Shown one piece after another: positions 24,122 through 36,006 of a DNA stretch of 64,000 nucleotides. The notes under the pieces were generated by a model. The model saw only the letters and a program-made list of their open reading frames with translations, made no database searches and was not told where the DNA came from. The stretch is from Nereocystis luetkeana (Eukaryota > Sar > Phaeophyceae > Laminariales > Laminariaceae), in the NCBI GenBank assembly GCA_031213475.1, contig JARUPZ010000025.1, positions 496,001 to 560,000 of the forward strand, in the 5' to 3' direction. How positions within the stretch are numbered: position 1 is the stretch's first letter; each line of letters opens with the position of its first letter. A program made the position numbers and the translations under genes.

Positions 24122-27100
24122 GAGTTGGTTGGGAGTGAGTGAGCTGTCGAAAGTGTCATCCGTGTTCGGATTAGACCTCGTACTAGCACGAGTTACTCGA
24201 GGCTGCTGTGCAGCCGGTTCTCCAGTTGATGCTGCAGGTACGACCCCCGACGATGCTCCAGACTCTTGTGACGTTCCCTCCTCCGGAGATGGCGCCGTTT
24301 GTATTGATTTATTAGCATTCTCCTGTAGCATGCCCCGTATCTTTGTCCGAAGGTGTTCCAGCTCCTTCTCTGGTGAGTCCAAAATTGTGAAATCCAGGAA
24401 GGAAGTGAGATCGATGACATCATTTTCGTAGTCCTCATCGTCGACAGAGTAGTCTGTTCCAACGGGTGGCATGGAGTATGGCGGCGTCTCCAGGAAGGTG
24501 ACATTGCGGCTCTCCACAACAGTCCCTTTAGCCGGATTGTAGATCCTGTAAGCCCTGCTGTCTTGGCTGAAGCCACAGAGTTTACCCTCCCATGCTTTGT
24601 CACCGAGTTTCGTTGTGTGGGTCTCGATATGCACGAAGGCCCTTCAACCAATAGCTCGCAACCCCGATAGATCCGCCTCTTTGCCATGCATCTTCAAGAA
24701 GGGTGTTGCTCCCCCCAATGCTGAGTGTGGTGCCCTGTTGCACAGGTGGACTGCTGTAAAGAATAGTTCGCCCCACATGTTGCGCGGAAAGTTGCCGTCC
24801 TTAAGAAGGCACCTTGTCATTGTCGCCAGTGTCCGTCCGTCACGCTCCGATACCCCGTTCTGTTGGGGAGTTGCTGTGGCGGTGTACTCCATAGTAATGC
24901 CGAAGTTGATGCAGAGCTGCTTGAACTCCTTGGAAGTGTACTCGCCTCCTTTGTCGCACCTCAGTCGTTGGATGCGCAGTCCCAAGGGAACAGCCACCGT
25001 CATGTTGTAGAGGTGGAGTGAGTTGACAGCCTCCGCCTTGGATTTGAGGAGGAAAATTTCCTTCATGCGGGAAAAGCCATCAGTAAACTTACTGACGTAC
25101 TTGTATCCTCCCCTTGCTGCTGGTGTGATTGGCCCCATTAGGTCCGTATATACCAGTTCCATTGGTCCATCGGTCGTGTGCTTGTCCTTCTTCGGGTGCG
25201 CCTTTTGCGTGTTTTTTCCTACTGCGCAGATATCACAACCTGACACAGTGCCGGTGTATTCAACACCGTTGCCTTCCACCTTGCGAATAAGTTCCATGTT
25301 GCAAGGGTTCATGTGTCCCAGTCGCCTGTGCCAGGTGTCAGCGCTTACTTGCGCCGGGAGAGCCACCGAGGGTGTTGATGGTTTCTCGGATCTCCCATAG
25401 GTCACGCCGTCAAGGGCGCACAGTGACACGTCAAACGGGCACATACCCGCGTCCTTTTGGTGTTGGTTCAAAAGGGGAGAAGTCTTGTTGTCGAACTGGA
25501 GGTGGGGGTTCCCTGTTTCGAGGATGGTGCTCACTCCTGATTTCATTGCTCGTGCAGAAGAGAAGAGGTGGCGTCCCATCCCGGGAACTATCATGACGAA
25601 GATGCGGACAGGGATAGGCGGACCTGATTTGTTGATGATGTGTCCGCAGATTTTTCCCGTTGCCGTCGCGAATACCTGCTTGTTGCCTGCGGTCTCGATG
25701 GGCTTCGGCTGTTCCAGTTTTCGGTACTCCACCATGCCTTGTTGCAGCCCTCTGAACAACTCGCTATCCACAAAGTGGTCCGAGGCACCGCTGTCCACCA
25801 GCATGGTGAACACGTCCGGGTTGGATACTGTGATCCCTCCGTCATTTCGTGTCGTCAATCCTGAAAATGCGAATCCCTTGTCAAAATCATCATCGGAATT
25901 GAGGGATGGGTTCTCAGCGTCGTTGACTGGAGGGGATCCTGCACTTAGTACAGCAGTGGCGAGGTGAGCACCCTTGTGTTCCGGACGCTGTGCGCCCTGT
26001 GCATAGCACCCCCCATCACTGTGAGAAGTAGTCTTATGGACGGAGCACCACTTCTGCCCAGAGGCTCCCTTGCTTCCTGCCGTGGATCCAGCCCTCCCCC
26101 CGAAATATTTTTTCGTCTTTAGCTTCTTGTCGTAGGCTCCACCACCAGTAGAGTTGTGCGCTTCGTTCCTCTTTTGCCGGCAGTTGCGGACGAGGTGACC
26201 CACTTTTCCACAATTTCTGCAGGTGGATGTCTCCGCGGTCATGGCGACACCTCGTCCAGCAATCTTCCCTTTTGCGCTGCTGCTGCGAGATAAGTCGTCA
26301 AGATAGAGATGTTGCATGGTAGTTTGCATCTGGTCGATATCAAACGTAGGGTCGCGGTACATCATCATCTTGATGTCCTTGTAATCTTCTGTGAAGCCTT
26401 GTACACAGATGTCCTTGAAGCGGCGGTCGGTGATCGGCTCACCCATCTTGACCAGTTCCGCGCGTGCGAGGGTCTTCTCCATGAAGAAATCATCAGGGTC
26501 TTGGCCTTGCTTCATGCGGGTGTTGACCAATTTCTCCATCGTTGCGCGGACAACCTCGTCAGTGACCTTGTTATACTTTTCGACTAGGGCCTCGAGCGCC
26601 AATTGCCCGTTGCCGCTCATGCCGTCATCCTCGTCATTTTCGTGTTTGTGCACGATCAGCGAGGCTGGCTTCTCGGTGAGGAGGTAGAGGATTGCGTAGA
26701 GGTCTTCGTTCGCGCGGTCAAACGAGGCAATTTCTTGCTCGAGTGCTTCTTGTGTCCCAGGTGTGCCTGCCGTTTCTTCGGTTGGCCGGGCACGACCTTT
26801 GATTAGGCTTGCAATATCGCGCCGCGTAACACCAAGTACCACAGCTAGCTTCTTTCTCCACTAACAGACAAATCGGAAAAATGGGAACGAAGCCTAAAAT
26901 GAGAACCAAGCCGTATCTCCAGAACCATGTGGCGTATCAGAGAACCAAAATGATCCTGCGAAACCCCTTGGCCAGCCCTGTGAGAGGAGCTCGTCAGAAC
27001 GGTCATGCTCCATCTCGTGCCTTCGGGTGGGCGCAAAAAGCGATATACGCTGGCTCTATTGTGATTTCTCTAGATGCTGGCTACCGCGGCGATGCCGAGG

Positions 27101-27343
27101 ACTTCCAGCCTGAGCGACAGCTCATTCGAAGGCTGCTGTACAGCCCCACAGGACTGTCAACTTTTTTTCTTGGAGTTGTACACAATTGGTTTGCTTTCTA
27201 AAAAAAACCGTCCGTTCCCATTTTTTGTTTCGTTCCCATTTTTCCGTTTTGTCTGTTCACTCCCGAAAGAGACCAGGGTCCCTGCCATCAAACTTCTTCA
27301 ATGCTTTGATTGTGTTGGCCAAGCTGCTGGTGTTGTCGCTCAT
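24122..27343 (-). pseudogene. Copia-type gag-protease-integrase, RT-RNase H deleted
   Basis: The frame starts at ATG 27343 (minus), is interrupted after the phrase DGRDPGLFRE by an M3 element (26863-27257), and resumes as WRKKLAVVLGV. Visible parts, in order: the Gag core; a zinc knuckle CRNCGKVGHLVRNC; the aspartic protease motif VDSGASDHF; the integrase HHCC region (WHRRLGHMN...CDIC); and the catalytic core with VYTDLMGP, RCDKGGEY and NGVSERDGRT, the expected D, D, E of a Ty1/Copia integrase. A UGA at 24644-24646 stops the frame just after DLSGLRAIG, where the family reads through, and the same frame continues into the GKLCGFSQDSRAYRIYN segment. It then fuses to LTR sequence at 24121. Reverse transcriptase and RNase H are absent, so this copy cannot be autonomous. 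Gag-protease-integrase order without RT points to an internal deletion. Confidence 0.93.
26863..27257 (+). mobile_element. M3: 395-bp element, copy 2, inside gag
   Basis: It starts AACAGACAAATCGG and ends CCGTTTTGTCTGTT, with CACT at 26859-26862 and 27258-27261 as a 4-bp duplication. Removing it plus one CACT rejoins the Gag frame (FRE followed by WRKK). A 106-codon frame, 26881-27201, is conserved with copy 1 (two residue differences). No function is recognisable from that peptide. Confidence 0.93.
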
Positions 27344-28233
27344 GATGTTGTCGTTGGTACAGTAGTAGTAGGCCACCACAGGAGACGGCAGCAGTACTAC
27401 GTCCTCAAACAGCTGCTTGCTACTCGTAGGTACAGCAGAGGCAAGTACCACACACCGTGTGTTATACGTGCAGCACTGTTGTACAGGTACTGCTGTGTGG
27501 CGAGACTGTCAGGCCAGGTCAAAAGTATTCTATAAAATAGAACTGTTCGTATGAACGGCCTCTTGGGGTCTCAGATTCTTCGCAGATTATATGTTTTCCG
27601 AAAAAAAACTTGATGAAACTTCCGATCGACCTGCCTCCGTAGGGTGGTCGGGTGAATAGACAGCGCGTTTTGCTGTCGGAAGTGGATTACACAGCTAGCT
27701 GTTGCTCGGACGTCTTCCGAGACTTATGATCCAGAGCGTGGACTACGTCAAGCTAGAGCTCCCAACAGCAGTTCGACTGCGTTGTGGTGGAGATGGCTGT
27801 CTTAATGACGTACAGCAGCAGTGTGTACCTCGAGTATGGTCGAGGGTGTCAAAAATAAAAATAAATTTGACCTGACGCGGTGAAATTATATTCAACCAAC
27901 GTTCTGCGTGGTGGTTCTCTGGGTGTCGTTGTCACAGTTTTCGCAATTCTAATGACTGCTATCTGCGTACGACCCTCTTAGACCCACTCACTTTGATATA
28001 GTAGACCGCCTACGCACTCGTAGCCCGTAGACCTTGGAAGGCGGCAGTACTCCTTGTAGAGGAAGCAGCAGCAAGCGATCTTGATCGCTTCTTGAAACCC
28101 TGAAATTCCGTAGAGCTGATGTCAGAAGGAGTAGTTGTGAACTCGTAGCTCTTGGAGCGGCCCGTCGTGGCGGCCGTGGTGCCCCGTGGCTTGTAAGTCG
28201 CGTTTGCTTAGTGTTCGAGGCTCAAACCTTTTT
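27344..28233 (-). other. 5' leader of the Copia element
   Basis: It is non-coding, between the middle LTR and gag. About 27690-27830 is a diverged relative of the repeated E1 interior (compare the CGAGATGGACTACG and GCGTACAGCAGCAG blocks). Next to the LTR the minus strand reads GGTTTGAGCCTCGAACAC. In the E1-like interiors the same place reads GGTTAAGTAGCCTCGAA. A primer-binding site should lie here, but there is no TGG start. Confidence 0.7.
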
Positions 28234-29071
28234 TTTAAACAATGTGGTTTGCGTGTGTCAGCTCGAAGCTGGTATACGCGTAGCGTGTGTCAGCTCGTGG
28301 CTGGTATACGCTCAGATCCGCTTATCGATGGCCGATAAGACACAATCTGGAGAGGACAAACGCTTAAGCTGCCGTTAAGCAAACTTGTATGTGTAAGCTT
28401 CTCTTGTAAGATAAAGAGATGTTGTTGGCGACTCCTGGCCAGTGTTGATTGATTGCTCAGCTGGAAGCTGATGATGGTGAGCAAAATTAGAGCAAAAGTA
28501 GAGTGAGCTCAAAGGGGAGGGCGGTGCGCGTGTGCGCTCGCAGCTCGCAACAAAGGACGACCCTTGCACTTCGGTCAAACAAAAACAAAATGAGGGAATA
28601 CCCTCGTATTCCGTTCAAAATAAAACAACGAAGAGAACCCCCAGATTTACTGTAAAGAACAATATATCTTGGGGTACATACCCATGACCCCAGTGTAGCC
28701 TATGTTGTTTCTCCAACCTGAACTACATTGTAACAGTAAAACTATGCTACCGGTCTCGGAGGGATACTGAAGATATCCTTTCCATTATGCACCAATGATA
28801 GCACGTACTAAATAAATGTGCTGTCTACCGTAGATCATGTACGTACGTACCACAACAGTAGATCCATGGCACTACTCGTCATTGGGACTTTATTCTGTGC
28901 GTACGGGTGCACAGCAGTATATGCGTAAAAAGACAGCTAGCTGCTGCTATCCTACTATAACTCAGACTGGAAAACTGTCTGTCGTACATAGAATGCGTAT
29001 ATGTATACCAGATGACGTAAGTGTAATCGAGTAACGAATATGATGGTTACTGACAAGTATCATCTCTAATA
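28234..29071 (-). repeat. Middle LTR of E2 (B-type)
   Basis: This 838-bp LTR is nearly identical to 31888-32170 plus 58781-59340. Against the A-type LTR it is diverged over the first ~250 bp (GTGTGTCAGCTCG motif tandemly repeated) and almost identical after GATTGATTGCTCAGCTGG. Confidence 0.9.
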
Positions 29072-31887
29072 CCTCCTCCCGTTAAGCGTACACTTTCTTT
29101 CTCTGCGTTACATGCTAAAACTTCTTAAAAAGAAACACTCATGCAACACCAAGGAGTGATATTGTTTTGGGAACACTTACTTGTACATAATGTACCTGTA
29201 TGATGGTTCCAAGGATATTCAGTTGTACATGATGTACCTACCGGATGAGATCCAAGGAGTGAATTCAACACATAAAAGGGCAATAAAATAACCGAACATA
29301 GAATAATCGTTCTGTTCTATTTAATACTACTGCAACACCTGCTTGTATGAGGTGGGTGTGTATACCTAAACTACATACGAGGGTTGCTACAGAGGAGTAC
29401 CTAGTACCTGGTAGTCTTTATAAAGTGAAAATGGTTTGTCGATCCGCTACAATCACAGGAAAGAATAAACCTGGTCGAAAGTTCCTGCCGCCCCAAAAAC
29501 AAACAAAGGAACAATGTGGACGATCACTGCAAGTGGTTTACTGCTTGCTCAAAAGACTACCAGATACAGTAAGTAGTACATTAATTACCAGAGTTCCCTG
29601 CTGTATCCCCTAGGTACGTCCCCGGGTAAAAAAGAAGATGCACACGATGATACATCCTGATGATGATGACACTCCAGCTTGTTGCGGTGGTAGTGTTCCA
29701 TTCTCTGAATCAGATGATGACGTTCCGGTCCCTGATGAGGAATCTTTTGTTAAATATTGTAGTTCTTCTTGGTGAGGTGATCTCGTACGATACTACAACA
29801 ACACCAGTAGTACCGTATACCTGGTATACAGCAGTATTTCTTGGAGTAGCTGCCGCACGATGCTAGGGGATCCCGAGGCTTTATATTTGTCGTATGTATA
29901 TTACAGCAGTCGACAGTGTACTGCTGTAGTATCATCCAGATGAAGGTGATGATACAACACTACACGGGTTCCTTCTTGATGATACAAGAAGCAGAGCTCA
30001 GTCACCACAGGCAGCGATGGCCGGGAGATGCTTCCTATAATAGATTCTGCTCGTGACTCACGAGGCTGACAAATCCACACCAGTAGTGGATGGCGCCTAG
30101 CAATGCCTCTAATCTACAGGAGTACTGTGATTGTCTTTGGGGTAGCTATTGAAACAGCACCAAGCTACGTAAGTAGTCGACGCGATGCACTATCGAGATT
30201 TGAGTTATTTCCAGGGGCTTCTCCTTGATGATCCCGCGGGGAGGTCCCTGTTGGAAATTTGTGAAGTCAGAGTCCCTTTTTACAGACGGTGGTACCGCTG
30301 GGAGTTACTTTTTTTTTTTTTTTTTTCCATCCCATTCATTATCTTCGCACATCTTCTTCTCTCTCTCCTTCCAACTCGTAACTCAGATCCGGGGTCACAT
30401 AGCAGGCTCTTCTCCCCCCTTCCCGCTACGGTACGTGCCTTCTTTTTTATCGCGAGAAGATCTCAGCCTTTTTCTTCCCTCGTCGACTCGCATCGAATTG
30501 TGCCTACCCACGCTGCAAGGCGCTCTCAACAATTGAATCCCTTTTTTTATTTTTGCAAATAAAGTCAAAGTCCGACCCTTCTAGGGCTCGAACCCAGGAC
30601 TCAAACAAGTAGAATTCGAGGTTAACCACTTGAACCACCGGGGCGACCGGCTTACTTCTATACAACTGCAGCTCGGATTGCCCGAGGCTGACGATCCACG
30701 ATGTGGACTACACTAGGCAGAGGTCCTTAACCCCAGCGGTGCTGTGAGTTGTGGCGAAGTTGTCCTTGACAGCGTACAGCAGTATAATAATACTCGACGT
30801 TGAGTCAAGATTTTTCGAGTCCACACTTCGTATGAGACATATGGCCGGAGGTGAGATGCACACAGTAGATAGCAGTACTGCTCTGTGCTGTGTGATCAAG
30901 ACACGAAACTAAACTGTTGTCGTACGTATCCTCCTCGGAAAAACTATTTGCTATTATAGTTCTTGTTTCAACGGTCGTGTGGGGTCACGGATCCACGTGG
31001 AGTCCAATTGACGACTGTCGAAACAAAATCTCTCTGGGGCCGAAGGCCCCCTTGGAAATGTATCGAAATAAGTTCAGAGACAGCAGAACGCTTGTCGGGA
31101 GATAACTTCAATGTCGCTGTTGCTCAGAGTAACTGAGGCTTACGATCCACGAGATGGACTACGCTCAGCAGAGCTCCTAACCTTCAGATTTACTGGGTTG
31201 TAATTTGGAGTTGCTGTTGGGCAGCGTACAGCGGGTTAATTTATTTATCGAAGTTCAGCGCTCCTTTAACAGACAGCAGAAATGCTTGTCGGGAGTTGAC
31301 TTAAATGTCGCTGTGGCTCAGAGTAACCGAGGCTTACGATCCACGAGATGGACTACGCTCAGCAGAGCTCCTAACCTCAGGTTTGCTGGGTTGTAAAGTG
31401 GAGTTGCTGTTGTTCAGCGTACAGCAGCAGATACACTCAAGGTTTTCTCGAGATTATTGGTCCTCGTCTATGGAAAGACAAAGTGGAGAAGGTGAGATTG
31501 TCACAACTCCTACGCGGTGGTACTCTGTAGGTGTCTCTATCGTAGTTACAGCAACTAGACTGCAGCAGCAGTGAACTACAGCAGTACAGCAGTAGTGAAC
31601 TACAGCAGTAATATAATGCCCTACGCAGGACCCTCGTACAAGCACGCGGTATATGTACCACGTATCACTCACGTTTCAACGAAGTACGTGGACCTTCGAT
31701 GTTTCGTTCCTCTCGTCGCAGAAGAAGCTTCCTTTTCGTCGTACGTAGCAGCAGGTTTCTTGATCTTGAAAAAGTCCAGTCCTCCTCCTGCTGTATGTAT
31801 AGCGAGCCAGTAGCAGTCCAGGGTGGCAGTCTTGGGCCACCTCTGCTAGTAGCTTGCCGCGTTTACGCGTTTCGAGGCTACTTAACC
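29072..31887 (-). other. Non-coding interior between the B-type LTRs
   Basis: It starts with the polypurine tract (29072-29083) and matches the E1 interior throughout. It carries a SINE at 30311-30651 and lacks the M2 MITE of E1. No coding frame was found. Confidence 0.85.
30311..30651 (-). mobile_element. tRNA-derived SINE, copy 2 (with unoccupied site)
   Basis: The duplication TTACTT lies at 30305-30310 and 30652-30657. E1 at about 19216 reads GGGAGTTACTTCTATAC without the element. The tail is T18 on the plus strand. The tRNA-like head is at the right end, with a B box GGTTCGAGCCC on the minus strand. It is a few per cent diverged from copies 1 and 3 and has a 4-bp deletion near GGTACGTGCC. 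Confidence 0.96.
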
Positions 31888-32170
31888 TATTAAACAATGT
31901 GGTTTGCGTGTGTCAGCTCGAACCTGGTATACGCGTAGCGTGTGTCAGCTCGTGGCTGGTATACGCTCAGATCCGCTTATCGATGGCCGATAAGACACAA
32001 TCTGGAGAGGGCAAACGCTTAAGCTGCCGTTAAGCAAACTTGTATGTGTAAGCTTCTCTTGTAAGATAAAGAGATGTTGTTGGCGACTCCTGGCCAGTGT
32101 TGATTGATTGCTCAGCTGGAAGCTGATGATGGTGAGCAAAAGTAGAGCAAAAGTAGAGTGAGCTCAAAGG
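31888..32170 (-). repeat. B-type 5' LTR of E2, inner part
   Basis: It starts TATTAAACAATGTGG and is cut at GAGCTCAAAGG by the giant transposon. The rest of the LTR resumes at 58781. Confidence 0.93.
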
Positions 32171-32478
32171 AACAAAGAATTATCGGACTTCCTGCTCGAT
32201 AACGACATCAGGCTCATTTTTTTTATGAAACCGTCAAAACGAACGCCTCGCAACTCTGTAAGCGGAATCAAAAGAGGTGTTTTTCATAGCAAAAAACACA
32301 AAAGTCTCTCACAACAACGCCGCCAGCTTGGTCTCCAAACAGCCACAGGTGAGCCCCTACAGCCGTGTGCGGGTGTCCCGACACAAGGTAGAGGTAAAAC
32401 TGTAGCTGTCTTGCCCGGCGAGGCTCCACATGGTCCGCTTTCAGTAGTGCAAGTAAAAAGTTTGGCGTGTGTTTTTTT
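32171..32478 (+). repeat. Left terminal inverted repeat of the giant transposon
   Basis: It pairs with 58474-58780. The two differ by a handful of substitutions, a 4-base indel near GAGGCTCCACATGG and a short insertion near CAGTACGTAGTGC. High similarity suggests a recent insertion or conversion. Confidence 0.95.
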
Positions 32479-34839
32479 GCCCTCATCATCACACCTGTCA
32501 CAGGTTTATGTCCCGAACGGCACGAAGCAACAAGCAGCACAGAACAGTCTACAGTACGGCACCCACCTGCGGCAAACGCAAGGTGGCAGGCAGGGCAGCA
32601 CCACCCCAAAAAACGCTTAGCTCGTTTTTACATCTGCATGGCTGCCCGTCGTCAATAGCTGGTGTCTGTGACCCACCGCGACCTCTCTCCTTCTTCTTGT
32701 CCTGATGTAAGTTACCGTTTTTTTGTTGTTTCATTTTTTTTTTTTCGCGCCGCGCGAGGTACTTTGGGTTGGGCGTCAGTACTGCTACTACAGCAGTTCG
32801 TAGTATATACTCGTATTAATAGTAGTAATGACACGAGGTAGCACTATTCATAGTCGTACTTGGCAACAAGCAGTCCTACGGCAGTACCCCAACGCAAAGC
32901 TGATTCCTGGCGAGTTATAGTAGGGGGCGAAACTATTATGAGCTCGTCGTGCACGACCATCCAGGTAAGAATAATTGAACGGGGAGAGAAGAATATCCAT
33001 GATGATTACGTTATGTTGCTACACATTTACATTTGTACAGCAGTACATACATACATCCAGTACTCGTACGAGTATACCTGGTACCAAATACGATGTTTTT
33101 TTTTATTTGTGAGAACGTAACAACAGCAACGAAAGCAAGGAGCAACAGCGGCAACCGCAGCAGCTTCGTGAAGTCCTATGATACGTACTTGTAACCCGTT
33201 GAACTCTGTAACAATTACCGCCCGTTGTACCAAGCAGTAGTATAGTTGCCCCTGTAAAACGTAGTAAATAATGTCATAGCGCAACCAGCGCATCTCTGTG
33301 AGAGCTCATCGAGGAATTCAGCACTACTAGACTGTATACTGTAGGCAAGTGGTTAATGCGCTGCGCTCACAGGGCTCCAAATGCAGCAAAGTTGAAATGT
33401 TGAAATTGTGCTGTCAAACCGGCCAAGAATGGCTCCCCGTTCGTTTAAGTGATAAGAACTCTAATACAATTATTTTGAACGCAGAACAACAGAAGCTGCG
33501 TTGCCGTGTTTTTCCCTACTTTTTTTTTTACGTACGGTATAATTATTGAGTTCGAGTCGTGGGTTTAAATGGTAATTCTCCACCCTACGCGTACGTATAT
33601 AAGTTTCCATTCTTTTTGTGGTCTGTTGTTTTTCTTCGATTTATCCTCTGGTGCTCCTTCTGCTTATGCCGCTACTGCTGCAACTGCTGCTGCTGCTTTC
33701 GCTGTTGGCGCTAGAAGCATGTATGCGATATCCTTTACTGGGTAAGTCAGGACGACGGTCCCCTTCTATCCTAATATTATACGAAGTATACTCTTGCGTA
33801 GTAGAATCGTTTATGTACTCCAAAACTAAGTATTTTTTACTAATAGAATCCCCGCTAAATAGCTTTAGCTCTCCCGAACGCCACCCGACCCCCTGCGGCC
33901 ACGCGATCAAGCCACGCCCGTCCCACACCACAACCCTCGGTTCTCCCGGCGAAAGAACCGGCGCCGCGGCCGAACTCGGACAGGGGGGTGCGTCTATAAT
34001 AGGAGCCCTTCTGAGGGACGGGATGTTCTCTCTCCGGGATGGCCGGGGGTCATACATTGGGTGGTAATCTCTGTATTTGATGACAACAAATTGGGTCTAC
34101 TCACTTACGGTCAACTTAAAGTACTGTGTCCATGAAGTTACACCCTTGATACATACTTGTACGTAGCACGAACGCTCACACAACATCCCTTTATTGCGTG
34201 TATTTCTTTGTCGTTGGCAGCGTATCTCACAGTCTACGAGTGGGACCACGGCAAGATTAATTTCCAAGCATTGAGCTCTTTTGGACCCGACGATATCCAA
34301 CGCCAGACCAAGGACGGGGTTTGAGACCACAGCGTGCCGATGCATGGAGTACGAAGCGTTGGCTTTGAATATTATGATCGACTCTCCTATTTACTAGGAA
34401 GCGAGTGCGTGCTGTGGAACTCCTCGCTTTATATGGCCTGTGCGCATGTTAGCGAAAACGGTGGTGTGGAAGAAATGACAGCTAGTATAGTGGCGTTACC
34501 GGTGGGACCGTGACGACGTTTGTAAGTCCGTCTGTAGCTTCGCACATATATACTGAGGGGAGGTTGTTGGAATAGGTGTATTTCGTCATCCCTCCTCCCA
34601 CAGGAATCTTCCTGTGGCATAATTCTTGGCTAGCTTGTTCACGCGTAGCCGATGAAGGCAAAGTTTTTTGTGAAGTAGACGGTTCATTAAATCGGTCTGT
34701 GTTGGATTCCGTTGACCCGTCAATTGCTGGTGTCCCCATTAGGAACATCCGGCAGTTGAAGAGCCAACTGGGAGACGGGAACCGCGAGTATTGTGGCCCC
34801 GACTATCGCGTTCAGAATGTGGGTTGAGATCCCCCTTCC
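32479..34839. other. Left subterminal region of the giant transposon
   Basis: No confident gene. On the minus strand 34748-34482 is an 88-codon frame with coding-like composition but no recognisable family. 33860-33990 is GC-rich and shares short blocks with 22.32-22.46 kb. Confidence 0.4.
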
Positions 34840-35190
34840 TCCCCTGTTTAATTGTTTTTTGCATGGTTAGTGTGGGCCGAATGTGTCTGTGGTTCCGCTT
34901 GCTTGCTGGTGGGTTGGGATCGTAGATTGGTTGTGGGCCAGCGTTGGCTTCACCCCCACTTCTTCTGGGTTTGAAGTCATATTTTTGGGTGTGGGGTGGG
35001 TCGTGGGTAGGTGTGATTGTTGTTTGTTAGCGTTGATAGCGTGGTTTCAAACCCCAATTCCTCTTGTTTTCATGTTTCCCCTATATTTTGGCGGATGGAA
35101 TATTAAGTTAGTTGCGTAACACTACTACTTTTGTGTTTTTAGTCGCGGGTAGCTGGATGGGTAGTGGGTAAGCGTGGGCAGGTGGGTGTA
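34840..35190. repeat. G/T-rich subterminal repeats, left side
   Basis: The plus strand is strongly G/T-biased, with repeated GTGGG, GGTTTGAAG and AGCGTTGGCTTCACCCCC phrases. These are the reverse complement of the A/C-rich repeats at 54.86-55.66 kb. For example TGTGGGCCAGCGTTGG matches the complement of the ACGCTGACCCACTAC motif there. Confidence 0.65.
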
Positions 35191-35503
35191 GGCTGCGTTA
35201 CGCATACATGATACCTGGGACGTAACAATACACAGTTAGTTTAGGGTTTTCCGCTTGTGTCGCAGCCGGCTGGTGTAGCAGCGTGCCACGTGCACATGTC
35301 GTACATAATACTGCATTTTTAGATGTGTTCTGAGCGCCGTGTTCCTGTCTTGTCGAAATGTATTTCAGGGCCAAAGCCAAAGACAGGTACTACACCTGTT
35401 GTGTTTTAGCCAAAATATAATTCATATTTAAGCCAAGGAAAAATAATACGCCACGAACTGTGTTTTCGGTCATGAGAAGTCATAAATGTTTCATTGTTCG
35501 CGT

Positions 35504-35686
35504 CTAAACAGTGAGTGTACGGCCTACAAAATCTGAATACTTTAGTTTCCATGGGGGTGTAGGCACCATGCGCTCCACTCGGACCTGCGTTAGTCCACCA
35601 GGCTTTGATTTTTCAACCACGGCGGGCGCGTCAAGAGTACGTTTGCTGTGCCCCCCCGTCGCCAGTTTTGAAAGCCTCTTGGCCAT
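35504..35686 (-). CDS. Possible small exon or 60-codon gene, unknown
   Basis: The minus-strand frame runs ATG to TAG with a basic N-terminus (MAKRLSKLATGGHSKR) and hydrophilic, coding-like codon use. The opposite strand is also open between a good acceptor (TCTAAACAG, 35511) and a good donor (GTAAGTAC, 35710), so the true strand is undecided. I recognise no family. It could be an exon of an undetected gene between the left TIR and the DUF7869 gene. Confidence 0.25.
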   Translation of the reverse strand: MAKRLSKLATGGHSKRTLDAPAVVEKSKPGGLTQVRVERMVPTPPWKLKYSDFVGRTLTV

Positions 35687-36006
35687 CAGTAAGCTTCCTG
35701 TAGCGAAGTAAGTACTACCAATTGTTTACTACCGGTATTATTGTGTTAGCTTGTACAACATTGGGCACGGAATGACTCCAACGCCAATGATCACAACCAA
35801 AGTTCCAAGTAATGGGTATCATCGTATGCTATACCGATTGTTTATTATGTAGTATACTCAGAGCCTCGCTGCTGGTGACCTTTATACGTCGTACCAAGGA
35901 GTCTTAATGTATATGAAGATTGGTTGTGTTTCTCGTGATATGTTTTAAACTGTCGTAAGGAATCAGTGCACTGGTGAACACCACTACACAACGGAAATCT
36001 GTGTCG

